NCBI GenBank assembly: GCA_010093685.1
Contig: MU006221.1
Span: 1,209,491 to 1,273,490, forward strand
Direction: 5' to 3'
From: Ophiobolus disseminans
Lineage: Eukaryota; Ascomycota; Dothideomycetes; Pleosporales; Phaeosphaeriaceae
Length of the DNA: 64,000 nt
The position numbers were made by a program, and so were the translations under genes. The notes beneath the pieces are model-generated. The model was given only the letters and a program-made list of their open reading frames with translations. It searched no databases and was not told where the DNA came from. Positions 33,701 to 45,400 of this stretch are shown piece after piece (positions within the stretch are counted from its first letter, which is position 1; each line of letters starts with the position of its first letter).

Positions 33701-34711
33701 ATGCGACCGTGCCACGGACTATGGCGCTGGGATGTTGGTAGCACAATGAACATGTCCCGATTTCTTCGCTGTCGTGTATAGCCTTCCGGTAGTGTCCAGT
33801 TTTGTTTAACACTCAGATCAGTCATGTGTTAACTTACGTGACGTTCCCGTGCCACCGCCTTTTTTCCGTTTTCGCACTTGATACACCGCCCTTCTGCATC
33901 AACCCGCGTGAAACAGCACACAACATCAATCCTAGAACATTTCGACACGGGGCTACACATGGTTGTGTATATATTTTGAATTATTGATCTGTCTTTCAGG
34001 AAAGTAGCTACAATCAACTATACAAGAAGTATCTTTGGTCCGACTTGTCGGGCATCTTTCCTTTTTGCTTTTTTCCTTGTCTTTGGATGTGTGGTGGAAA
34101 GGGCGCGGGGTCGAGTCTCGTTCAGCACAGATTCGCAATCAAAAATGGCCAAGTGTGCTTCTTGCTTAGTTTGGTAATGCACTTCTGTAAAATGAAAGAG
34201 TCCTTCCTAGGTATAATTTTTTGCACAAAATATTCTACAGTGCGTCTCGGCTAGTGTTGCTTTTAATTCTTGTTATACTCTTACTAGGCGTTAATAATTA
34301 TGCGCTATGTATATTTCTCGTTCGCTTCCTATGGCCAAATCTCCTCTGTGTCCTCACGCCCTCTTACTTCAACGCTCCAAATCTTATTCTAGCTTACTCT
34401 CCAATTTTGTTTCCTAAACGACGCTTATCACTGAGCTCTACACGTTCTCATGGAATAGTCCCCACACTGAGGGTGCATCATGAGCGCTTTCTCCGGGGAC
34501 AGCCCCCTACTATCCCACGCGTGACTTGCCGTCAGGTTCGCGACGGGCATGAAGAGCGAAGACTGAGAGTGAGGATGTGTACCGCCAGCGCGAGAGATGC
34601 GAATTCGCTTCTGGGCGGGGTACTCCGGCGACGAATGCCGGAATGTGCTTGGATTGATCCGTGTTACTGGGTAATATATGCCTCGCGCACAGCGAGCATG
34701 CCATCCGCTCT
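33701..34711. other. 1 kb AT-rich intergenic region between convergent genes
   Basis: No supported gene. The part about 33960-34450 is AT-rich. A GTCGAGTCTC string near 34110 recalls a tRNA B box, but no cloverleaf can be folded around it. Confidence 0.45.
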
Positions 34712-35891
34712 TCAGCCGCTCAGTTCGGCCCGTGATCTGCCATTTTCCTGCTCCATGGCACTTATGTGTCGCAGCCGCGCCATTTGTGCTTCTAGCTCTC
34801 GCTGTTGCGCTTCGATCTCTGCTAGTCGAGCTACTCGGGCTTGGTCAAGCGTGGGTTGTGTGGGATCTGGCGGTCCTGTTGCCTCTGTGTTGTGCGGATT
34901 CGCAAATTGAGAGCCAGCTTGCGAACCCGACATGTGGCTTTGTTGGTCGTAGGCGAGGTTTTGCATGTCATGTGGACGTAGGTGATTCTGCTGTGTTGGT
35001 GATATCCATGATTGATGGTGGTTGGAGTGTTCGCCCGCGAGCTCGACTGGATACATCGGCGAAGGCTGCATTGACTGCCCGGAGATACTCGGCGCGAATT
35101 TTGCGGTGCTAGGACTATTCGCAGACAACTCTGGCTTTGTCTCGTAGTACGCGCCAGATGTGGCAGTAAGGTGTTGATGATTTGGTTCCAACTGGGGAAC
35201 AAACTTCCGCTTTCGACGTCGCAGAACAAGGAGTATAGCACCAATGACAAGCGCAAGGACAGCAACGGCGCCGACGACAATCCCAGCAATGGCGCCTTTG
35301 GATATACCATCGTCACTCTGCGAAGCAGACGATGTGAGACTCGTACTTGACGTATTTGGGGTTGTTGATACCAAGGTTGAGGAAAGAGACCCGGTTGATC
35401 TGGAAGAGCCACTTGTTGTTTGTGAGGACGTTAATGACCACTTTAATATGACTGGCTTTGCGTAGACATCAGGCTTGAAGGACTCGGTGATCGTTGCAGT
35501 ATAGGGCGCCGCCCCCGCGCTACAAACGACGCCAGAATATGAAGTGCCCTTGAATTCGCTGGAACAATCGGTCTGTCCTGATTGTGTGCGCCCCGGTTGG
35601 GTGAAACCTCTACGCGCTGCGTCAGTCATGTGTTCGTTAGTACACAAGACGCACTATATACCTCGGGCAGCAGGCCGCTGCGGTTGACCACTTGAACGCA
35701 GTATCGTAACCTGCGGGACATCCTGCCTCGACTTGCGTTGTGGAAGGATAACAGTTCGGGTCCCATGTAAGAGTACCAGCAACACAGCCAACTCCTCTAC
35801 GAAGAGCTCTTCCACCCTCACCCGCTAATGTACCGATCCAAGCAGTTGTGCACGATGCAGGAGGTGTAAATGGCGTAACGGCTGAGGCCAT
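34712..35891 (-). CDS. Ser/Thr-rich single-pass membrane protein (copy 2 of 3 in window)
   Basis: Exons 35662..35891 and 34712..35609 (intron 52 nt, GTATAT donor) give 375 aa. The N-terminus MASAVTPFTPPASCTTAWIG has no clear signal peptide, as in several fungal members of this type. A Cys-rich part has DPNCYPSTTQVEAGCPAGYD and STAAACCPRGFTQPG, then DCSSEFKG and SYSGVVCSAG. A Ser/Thr stalk leads to one membrane helix (IAGIVVGAVAVLALVIGAIL) with a basic stop-transfer LRRRKRK. The long cytosolic tail is Gln/His/Pro-rich and ends in a coiled coil (ARVARLAEIEAQQRELEAQM). The same overall plan occurs at 24493..25386 and 62229..63343. Likely a cell-surface protein; ligand unknown. Confidence 0.75.
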
Positions 35892-37071
35892 GTCGAAGTT
35901 ATCGTCGAGGAACCGGACGTGACTCGAGGGGAACGGTGCAAAGGATGGGAAAGCCGGTTCTCACGGGCAGGCGGTCAGGGCCTTATCAACTGGCAGATGC
36001 GCAATTTGAATTTGGTAAGCAGCAAGACAGGCGGACCGCAGTTGAAAGTGCTGAGCCCGGTGGATGGGGGCGGATGCCCACCAACATCCAGCACCGCCTC
36101 CGTGAGTACGGGAAATGTGTGAAACATCAGTCTTACACAGCTACTAGCGCCATGCTGTGCACATTACACTCGCATGGTACTGTGATTGTTGACAGCCCCG
36201 TTAAGTATGAACCCTTAAACTGTGATGTGAGTGTCATCAGGAGTGCTGCTAATATGTTCTTCCAGTAGCTCATTTTGCCGCCGATGAAGGAGGCTGAGAA
36301 TGTCGAATACGCAGAACGATGAGATGAGAAACCGCCTTTTTTAAAATAAGGCGTCCGCCCGCAAGGCTTGTTTGTGGGGGCCATATCAAAACTCCTCGAC
36401 AAAATCACAAATGCTCCTAAGATCTATCTATGTCCTAAATATAGAGAAATATTTTGTATAGGAGTATAGCCGAAGGTGGGATGGCTAACGATGATTGGGA
36501 CGAACGTGTCGGCGGATCTCCCTCTTCAGAAGGCATACAAAAAGCTGGTGTTGTTGTGATTGCCAAATAATGAATTGAAATAGCGCTGCCCCCGCGAGAC
36601 AATTAGCGACAGACTCAATGTTGTACGTAGGTACGAAAGAACAGAAGTTGACTCGGAGACTGTGTGTAACTTCACCCCCAGTGCTGCAAACCAGGGTTGT
36701 AAATCCTGGCCGCCCGCCTCGCAGCGGAGAGGTTAGGCGGCTGTGTTGACGAGAAGGCTTGACCGGTTCGTACGCTCATGGCACGCATCTCGGTAGAACA
36801 ACCATGGAAGGCGCTGAGAATGGGCTTCAATATCTCCAATGACAGCGACAATTCAATAAGAAATGATCTCCAAGTCTCTCGAGATGAGAATCGGATCATG
36901 TGTTGATGGTTGTTGCTCGCCCGTGTGGCAGGGTAAAGAGTATTTTGGGTGGAAGGCGATCTAGCGGCTTGGCAGTGCGTCCCACTTCGGAAGGAACAGC
37001 TTTTCTGGTACGGTCAGTCGTCTGGTACTTCTAACTACAAAACTGCAAAAAATCCGTCAACCATTCACATC
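35892..37071. other. 1.2 kb intergenic region, no gene seen
   Basis: Between two divergent genes. A minus-strand frame at 36133..36408 has no motif. No TATA box could be assigned. Confidence 0.45.
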
Positions 37072-37911
37072 ATGTCGTCCTTGGAAGAGACGCAGGCTCT
37101 GGGCCACGCAGACTTCTGGGACGAGCGATATGCGAAGGCTGACGGGGAAAAGCCAACGCATGAGTGGTTTCGGGCCTTCGACGCACTGGAGCCGTTTTTT
37201 GCAAAACACTTGTTTAGGGGGAGAGGGTCTGAAAGGAAAGACAAGAAAGTGTTGCATTTAGGAAGTGGAGATAGTGTGAGTACGTTCTTTATCCACCAGT
37301 CGACAAAAAGCACGTGCTGCCGTCGAATTTCAGGGCTTTATCTTTCTCCTGTCGAGTTTCGTGTCGTGCTAGTTTGAGCGATTGACGTATCTGACTTGTT
37401 CTAGACCATCCCATACGACCTCCTGGAGCGTGGCTACACCAATCAAATCTGCATCGACTTCTCCACAGCGGTTGTTGACCTCATGAAATCTCGGCACACA
37501 GATAAGCCGGAAGTCGATTGGAAAGTCGGAGACGTGCGAAACATGACTGACGTTGACACACAATCCGTGGACGTTGCTTTTGATTAAGGGACTTTGGATG
37601 CTATGATATATGGCAGTCCGTGGAGTCCACCTGAGGATGTTCTGAAAAACAGTGGAAAGTACATGAAAGAGGTATATTCGAAGTGTAGAAGAACTATCGG
37701 GGTTGGTGACTGATCATGGAATAAGGTCCTTCGAGTTTTGAAAGATAACAGTGTTTTCCTTTACGCCACGTATAGAGAACCTCGTTTCATTAAGCCGATC
37801 ATCAATCGAGAGAACGAGTGGGATCTAGAGATGGAGATCATGGGTGGCGGAGACAGTTTCGAATACTTCGGCTTCATCCTTAAGAAGCATAACTCGGCAA
37901 CCAGCGTTTGA
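37072..37911 (+). pseudogene. Class I SAM methyltransferase (EEF1A-methyltransferase/METTL13-like) with an in-frame TAA
   Basis: Exons 37072..37275, 37405..37671 and 37726..37911 keep one frame over 219 codons, broken once by TAA at 37585..37587. The protein begins MSSLEETQALGHADFWDERY, then has the SAM-binding turn VLHLGSGDS-TIPYDLLERG across the first intron, CIDFSTAVVDLMK, and DWKVGDVRNMTDV. The text before and after the stop reads DVAFD-stop-GTLDAMIYG; the family has Asp-Lys-Gly-Thr-Leu-Asp-Ala here, so the stop replaces the conserved Lys (AAA to TAA is one change). No GT-AG intron can remove it. The C-terminal exon (VLRVLKDNSVFLYATYREPR) is intact. Probably a recent pseudogene, or a base error. 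Confidence 0.65.
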
Positions 37912-38726
37912 AACATCAGCTTAGGAACGCCCTCGATCAGGATGGACTGGGCCGACTGAGGCAGTTAATTGTGCTAGTCGCACAGAGCAGATCGCAGAAG
38001 AAACGCTGCCGAATATTGTCGTTTGCTGGGCCGTCTCAAGAGATGGACTTGGTCTGAAGCTACCAAAGTGGTATCTTGGTACCAAAACGCTGCGTCGACA
38101 CTAAGGGGTGTCTCCAACAACATCCAGTCTATTTGACACGTATTACCTCAACCCGCACGCACGCTGCTTGACGAGCCGCTGCCCGTAGAATCAAGCCTAT
38201 GACATAGTGTTAATAAGACCACAGAAAGTGAGCGAATAGCTGTAAGCACACTCAGTTTCTTTAATTTTCTTACACGAGTTGCGGTCGTATTGAGCACTTG
38301 GGCTATTTTTTGGAGAATGTTCGGTTCATAAGATGACCTTGTTCGGGCTGATCGCCGGTACTCGTCAAGCGAAATGACGCCAAATACTACCAGCCCGTTT
38401 CTCTCACAGGACAATCGTTTTGAGTGTTCATGATTCGAAGGAGACAACACGACAATGCTGCGACGCATGTTATGGTGTTACCAGTCGCCTGCGGTACTAA
38501 ACAGTTAGGAACATCCACATCCTTGGATTCATGCAGGAAGTTGGCGCTGCAGACGCGGCATCCATCCTGGTTCATTTCCCGCGGCATCCATCCAGGCCGC
38601 TAGTGTGTGTTTATTGCTTACCTAGCATCCGCTGCAATTTCAGAGACAGTTTAGCACTACTTTACCATTACCGCTGTCGTACCTCTCTTTCCATCGCGCA
38701 AAGAGTCCCTCGGCGACAAGCTCAAC
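37912..38726. other. Intergenic region, no gene seen
   Basis: About 800 nt upstream of the carboxylesterase. A minus-strand frame at 38148..38468 has no recognised motif. Confidence 0.5.
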
Positions 38727-40452
38727 ATGCGCGGTTTCAAAGTTATCGCACTTGGAGTGTACGCCTCTCAGCTATCGTTTGCTGCATCAATCCCGGGTTT
38801 CAGGACTGTCAAGACTGAGAACGGATACATAACGGGTCATCGTTCACCGAAAGTCAAAGATGTTTGGGAGTACTTGGGCGTTCCATACGCTCAGCCGCCG
38901 TTGGGTGACTTGCGGTTTGCAGCACCACAAAAGTACACTGGGAAGACGTCGTATAATGCGACGAAGTTCGTAAGCGCATACTCCATAGTATAAATGTGTT
39001 GAGATGATTTGACTGATGTTCGGGGATAGGGATAGTGAGTTTTGGAAACACACCCTCCTCACGAACTCTATCTCGACTAATGTATTGCAGCGACTGCCCT
39101 CAACAAGCTGCGGTTCAACCTGCATTTCCAGGGTTCACTCCTCAAGCACTGGGTATACTCAGTTACTTTACGGGTGCCGCTGGGTCACAGCGAAGCGAAG
39201 ACTGTCTGACCTTGAACATCTGGTCAAAGCAGACAAACAAATCATCGAACGCAGGCAAGCCTGTATTTGTCCTGTTTCACGGCGGGCGTCAGTCATATAT
39301 TATTCCTGGTCTGGCGTCAGGATGTGTTGGCTAATTCTTGTAGGCTTCACTGGTGGCAATACAAACACTCCGTTCGCGAATGGCCAACGTCTCGCAGATT
39401 CTGAAGCCATCGTTGTTGTATCGGTCAATTATCGCCTGAACGTCTTTGGTTTCCCAGGTGCTCCTGGTGCTGACACGAACCTTGGATTGCGAGATCAGCG
39501 TCTCGCTGTTGAATGGCTGCAAGAGAATATCGCGGCTTTTGGGGGCAACCCAAAAAAAATCATCGTCGCTGGCCAATCGTCTGGCGGTGCGGCCGTGGAC
39601 TGGTGGTCGTACGCCTACAAGCAAAATCCGATTGCCCACGGCCTTGTGTCGGCTTCCGGAAATGCGTTTAGCTTCCCCATGAACACGGCCCAGAAGCAGA
39701 AGAACAACTGGTTCACGCTGTCTGCTGCCCTCGGTTGCGGAACGAATAGTACACTGGAGTGCATGCGCAAACAACCCTGGCAAGCCATCTCGGTAGCTGT
39801 GTCCAAGGTTGCTCCCAGCCCAGGTGGCAGCCCAGTCCGATCCACGTCTCCCTTCTACCCTATGGTTGACAATGAGACCATCTTTTCCGACTACCTTTCG
39901 CTCGCATCCTCGGGTAGTTTTGCCAACATCCCGCACATGCATGGACATAACAATTATGAACAAGGATACTATGTGATTCCGGCATTCGCACAGGGCCGCA
40001 ACGTCACCGAGGCGCAGTCAGCGCAGTTCCTTCTAGAGTCATTCGTCTGTCCCCATTCATACGACGCCAGACAGCGCACCAAAGCTGGAGTACCAACTTG
40101 GGTTTACCGTTATTACGGTGACTGGAATAACACCCGTCTCTATCCAACGAGTGGTGCTTATCATGGTACTGAACTACACATGATTCTGGGGAGCTCGGAG
40201 GATGCCAGTGGCCTTCCCGCATCAGATGCACAGAAGGCCACTTCAAGACTTTTCCAGCGAGCAGTTGCCGCTTTCGCTGATGATCCGAACAACGGCCTGA
40301 CCAAACTTGGTTGGCCTCAGTTTGACCCCGAGACTGAGAGTTGGGCCGAGATTGCCGTGGAAAACAGGCCGGAGGTGACGTTTGCGAAACCGAAGAAGTA
40401 TGATGAGTCATGTCCGGAGATTGTTATGGGGGCTTTATCAACTCTCTCATAA
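38727..40452 (+). CDS. Secreted type-B carboxylesterase/lipase-like protein
   Basis: Exons are about 38727..38969, 39091..39287 and 39344..40452. The N-terminus is a signal peptide (MRGFKVIALGVYASQLSFAA). Family marks are VWEYLGVPYAQPPLGDLRFA, EDCLTLNIW, VVSVNYRLNVFGFPG, the nucleophile elbow GQSSGGAA and a late His in GAYHGTELHM. The oxyanion motif reads HGG-R-FTGGN instead of HGGG. Intron 1 is a puzzle: its canonical sites (GTAAGC at 38970, TATTGCAG ending 39090, CTAAT branch point) join exon 1 in phase 0 to exon 2 text that needs phase 2. A GTTCGT donor at 38966 keeps the frame but is non-canonical; a 2-nt loss is the other reading. It is convergent with the kynureninase. It may hydrolyse the cluster product or be unrelated. 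Confidence 0.75.
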
Positions 40453-40575
40453 ATTCACAGCGTATATAAAGACTGATAATAACAGAATTCCATGATCAAC
40501 AGTCTCTATCCACATTTATCGCCACGACTCCGGTCCCCTCACGTAAATGTATGAACCAATTTCTTTCCATACGTG

Positions 40576-42148
40576 TCAACCCATATTCGAGGCCAGCGTA
40601 ATGCCCACAGCATTTTTGAGCTCCTCGATAAACAGCCACACATCTTCGAATGAGCTATACAATGGGCTAGGAGTTACTCGCATGATATCTGGCTTCTTGA
40701 TATCTACGATTACGTAGGCATCCCTCAACCGCTGGACGACCTTCTCAAGCACCCTAAAGTCATGCCAGCGAAGGCTTAGCATAGCTCCTCGCTGTTGCGA
40801 ATTTTGAGGGGTGATTATCGTCCACAGAGGTTCATCCCTAGAGTGTTCGCTCGGATTGTGTGCGAGGGATAGGATCAGGTGGGCAAGTAGGGTTTCGAGA
40901 TAGTTCGTCAATTGTCTGGACCGGTTTGCGATGCTTCGCATGTCGCTCTTTGCGAATATATTCAGTGCGGCGGTGAGTGCAGTGATGTCCAAAATCGATG
41001 GGCTCGAGACTTGAAACCCGCGAGCACTATCAGCGGGTTTGAAAACTACGACAACCTTTTAATCAGCGTCCTATTCACTCACATCGAACATTGCAAACCG
41101 TGAACGAACGCAATTTTCACTTACTCTTTTCCAATGCGAACCTTTGCGGAATCGACGCACCCCACCATCCAGCCAAACGTGGCCTGTTCGCTGTCAAGTG
41201 GCGCTCATGGACAAACGCACCCCCCGTAGCTCCTGGCCCGGCATTCAGATACTTGTACGAACACCAGGCGGCAAAGTCGACATCCCAGTCGTGCAGCTTC
41301 ATCTCAACGTTGCCTACGGCGTGAGCCAAGTCCCAGCCTACAACAATGCCTTGTGAGCGGGCATGAGCGGTAATATGAGCGACGTCTAGTAGCTGACCAG
41401 TGTGAAATTGCACTGCGGAGAGAATAAGGACCGCCGTTGTCGCAGCATGAGCATCGATGGTTGCAAGAATGGTGTTCAAGGCGAGAAGACTGGTAGAGCT
41501 ATCGAACGGGATCTCAACTATCTCTGTTGATGGGTTAAAACCATGCAGACTGAGCTGAGATTCAATGGCATACTGAGAGTCTTTTAGCTTGCTGCTGGGT
41601 CGAATCCTATCTAGGACTTACGCGGTCGCTTGAAAAAGCGCTTTCTTCGATCATGATCTTCGTGCGATGCTTTTCTTCACTTTCTGCGGGACGATAGAAG
41701 CTCGCCAACATGAGGTGCAAATTCGCAGTCAGGGTCCCCATCAACACGACTTCTTTTTCTTGCGCGCCAACGATTGGCGCCATGAGCCGGGTTGCCTTCT
41801 GCTCGGCTTCAAGCCACGACGGGATTGTGCACCCGGGCAAGGTGGTGAAGCCAGCTTGAATGGCTTGGGTGGCCCACTGGTCTAAGAAAGCATGTGTTTT
41901 CGTCAGGACGTCTCGAGGCTGTAGGCCCATGGCCGAGCCCGCAAAATAAATGATGGGATCGCGTTGATCGGTAGACGGACGTTCTTGTTTCTCATTAGAG
42001 TCGGGACAAGATGGCGAGGAAGGTAGCCACCAATGTTCTTGCCAAAGCTTGACGTTTGGGGGATGAAGAACTCATTTCGCATATTTTGCAAGTCGTCATC
42101 ATCATCCATCATTCGTGCATACGCCTGGGTGCTGGATAAGAGCGTCAT
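40576..42148 (-). CDS. Kynureninase (PLP-dependent L-kynurenine hydrolase) beside the PKS
   Basis: Exons 42031..42148, 41622..41983, 41125..41572 and 40576..41045 give 465 aa, normal for the family; introns are 47-79 nt. Kynureninase splits L-kynurenine or 3-hydroxykynurenine into (hydroxy)anthranilate and alanine. Seen are FAGSAMGLQPRD, the central VGWDLAHAVGN, the PLP lysine in WCSYKYLNAGPG, GGAFVHERH, then LAGWWGASIPQRF and GFQVSSPSILDITAL. All key sites are present, so the enzyme looks active. The gene lies 318 nt downstream of the PKS stop in the same orientation and converges on the esterase. It could be the ordinary tryptophan/NAD-pathway enzyme, but its position suggests a cluster-dedicated copy supplying an anthranilate unit. 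The first intron has an unusual GTGGCT donor. Confidence 0.85.
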
Positions 42149-42466
42149 GATCACGTGTTGAGAGATTCGGGAACTTGAGAAGAATGCAAAAAGCTGGAGG
42201 ACAAGAAACGAAGGGGAAAAGAGGTCGACGAGCTGGTATATATACTCCAATGTCCATGCAACGCACGGAGCACATGTTGAATGCGACCTTTAGCAGCAGC
42301 CAACCCGTGAACATGTCGTGGGGAGAGCGCTAACCACAACATGTAACCACGCTGAGCTCACAAGGATGTCATGGGCACAATCAGGTGTGGAATTGGCTTG
42401 ATCAAGCAATATCTCAATGCACAAGAAATACCTCCGGAGAATAAGAGGGCAAAACTACCACTGCAA
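42149..42466. other. Intergenic region between PKS stop and kynureninase start
   Basis: 318 nt holding the kynureninase promoter and PKS terminator. Plus-strand frames here are antisense. No distinct TATA box was assigned. Confidence 0.45.
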
Positions 42467-45400
42467 TTACCTTTCAATCCCATGAATTCCCACATGCTTC
42501 CTCAGCATATCGGCCACACGACTGATCTGGAAGAGGTCAGTTTGATTGCCAGTCATCAGAAAGACACTATACTTACGAAGGGCTCAGTCATCAAAGAAAA
42601 GTGGTTACCATCCACCGGCACAACCTCAATCATATCTGCATCGATGAGTCTATCCCAACCAAACCCACTCGGTGTGAAGTCGCTTCTATCGTCAAGTGCC
42701 CACTCGATAACCTTTTGCTCCACATCATTGACCTCAGGACGCAGAACCCTCCTCAATCGATCAATACCATGCCGAGCTGCGATGAGTAAAGTGTGAGGCG
42801 AACGGCCAGATGGCATATGTATAGGATCGTACTTGTGCAGACTTTGCAGAGTAGCTACAACGTGTGGGTCCGCCATCTTCTTTGCGGTATTCGCAGATGA
42901 CTTGGCTTCCGTTGCGCCCTGTGCTTTGGAATCTTGTGCGTCCTCACCTGTGCCTTTGAAGCGGTCGATACCATCAAAGAAGTCCAACAGACTGAGTGGA
43001 AACGGCGGGATGAGGGAGGGACAGGCCGAATCCAATAAAATCAACTGGCAAACTTCTTCGCCCTCATTCATCAGCTGACGGGCTGCTTCATATGCCATGA
43101 CTCCGCCGACAGAGTATCCCATGAGCGTATATGGGCCTGTTGGCTGGACTCGTGTGATCTCGTCGAGGTAAATACGAGTAAGCTCTCCAAGCGAGACGTT
43201 GAACGTAGAGGGTGACTTGAGGAATGGACTGTTCAGACCATACACCTCAACCGAAGTAGCGAGGACAGGGAGTGGGGTGTACGTAGCTGCCGTGCCGAAG
43301 CCGCCGGGGAACGCGAAAATTTTTCGCGCGCACCGGCTTGTAGAAGCTTGTATGAGGAGAGCGGTGGCCTTGTAGGTACTAGTGATTGGTGTCGACGCCA
43401 GACTCGGTGCTAGCAGGTTGAGGATGTTTTGCTTGAATCCGCAAATGATGCGGATGTTGTTCGATTCTTTTGATTCGCCGGATGACCATTCGACATGTTG
43501 AAAATCAGCAGCGCGAAGCGATTTATCCCAGACTTGCTCGTCTACGAGCGCATGCGTGCGGTCATCAGTGAAAGCCCACCAACCTTCGAGCAGTCCGAAA
43601 ACAACATCGAACCACGCCATCTTGCGCGTCAATTCGACAAGAGCCACGAAACCGGTTGGGTTGAGCAGTTGCCGGATGTTCTGACAAGACGCAACTATGT
43701 CTGGAGTGGCATGGATACAATTTGTGGAGACGATCACCTGGAACTGTCCGCGAAGCTCTGAAGGTACTGCCTGTTCGATGTCAAGAACCTGGAATTGCAT
43801 GTTGTCGAAACCCGAGAACTTTTGTCTGGCTTTGCTAACGAGAGATGGAGACAAATCAGTGAATGTGTAGGTGAAGTTGATACGAGCTCGTAACAATGCA
43901 TTCATGAGAAACATGGTCGTTCCACCTGTACCAGCCCCGATTTCAAGGATTCGTATGGTTGCCATGGGTGATGAACTTCTGAGAGAGTTCACCAGGAAGT
44001 TAGCTAGCAACGAAGTCGCTGTCTTGAATATCGGTGCGTTGGAGTAAACGTTCTGTAATAGTTCGCGATTACTTTTGGAGCCGAAAAGGAGGTCCACTGC
44101 GTCAACATCCCCCTTGAGACATTCGGCTAAACGCTGTCCAGTGATCCCAAGAAGCCGGTGTTCAAGATCATAGGCGGGATACTGTTGGAGGATATGAGCA
44201 TGTAGCATGGCTGGGGTTGTTGTTTCGATTGTTTGCGATGACCTCCGGAAGGTGCCATCAGGCTTCTGATGCACGATACCGTGCTCCTGTAGAATCTCCA
44301 GCAATCGTGAATATAGCATGTGGTGTCGCACATGGATTGCAACATCTGGCAGTAGAGAGCCTGGAGACAGAGTTCGTAGCGAACAACCAAGTGCGGAGAG
44401 CGCATCTACAATGTATACAAGGACAAGACGCGAATGTGAAGGGTACACGGTTTCCCAATAGCCAAGGAATGAATGTTGTGCGGCGAAGATGTCGAACTGT
44501 TGACTGATCTTTCGAAACGTTTCAGGGAACGGTTTACTGTCGCTTTCTACGAGGACTGAAGGCAATTCCTGTGTGGTAAATTCGGGATTGAGGGAAGACG
44601 TTGCGGTGGACGCCGATGGAGTAGGGGTGGGACCACTACTAGAGTTTTCTCCGTCCCGAACCAGGCTACTACTGGCTCGAAATGACGAAGTTCCATTTAG
44701 GTCGACAAACAAGCGGTGCGATAACGCTTTGACATTCTCCAGCGTCTGTAGCTCCGCTGTAGCTATCGTGATACCGAATGTCTCGCCGATGCTGCTTGCC
44801 ACTTCCGTCATCATAAGCGAGTCGATTCCGAGATCAGCAAGCGTCGTCTTCGACGTTACTTGTTCAATGGGCACGTCCAGCAACTCACCCAGCAATGCAC
44901 AGAGTAGAGCATGTTTTTTGCTATCTTTTGGCGCAGATCGGGTGTCTTCGATAGGTTTCGTCAGTGCAGAGTGCTGGTTGAGATCTGATGTGTTTACTAC
45001 TGCGCTTTTGTTGCCGTCCTTGGATGAATTCGCGCCACGTAGGATCTTTGTGAGTATCGTCGTGTGTACGCGGGTGAAGCGCACGCCCAGAAGCATAAGT
45101 GTGAGCTGGCGAGTGGGCAAACTGAAGGCGAAGATGTCGCTTGTTACTGTACGATCGTCGCGTGGGGAACACTTGGAGTACACAAGCCATTCGCTTGCCG
45201 AGCCAGAGAGAAGGCTCTCGCTGCCGAACATGATGTTATCAATTTGGCTTGCGACAAATACTTCATCGTTGAGGGCTTCCTGAAGGAAATTGACATGGAT
45301 GCCCGCAACTTGTAGAAAATTGTCCATGGCAATTGGATCGCATGGACTCACAGAAAGAGTTGTGAGTTCAGGCCGGGGAAGTATGATCGATGCAGCTGTT

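Noticed and set aside
34090..34140. tRNA B-box-like string GGGTCGAGTCTC
   Set aside because: No matching A box at the right distance and no acceptor stem can be paired.
39016..40452. A single plus-strand frame open across the esterase from 39016
   Set aside because: Its first 330 nt read low-similarity text while the esterase signature (EDCLTLNIW) is in another frame; the open run is chance plus an intron without stops in that frame.
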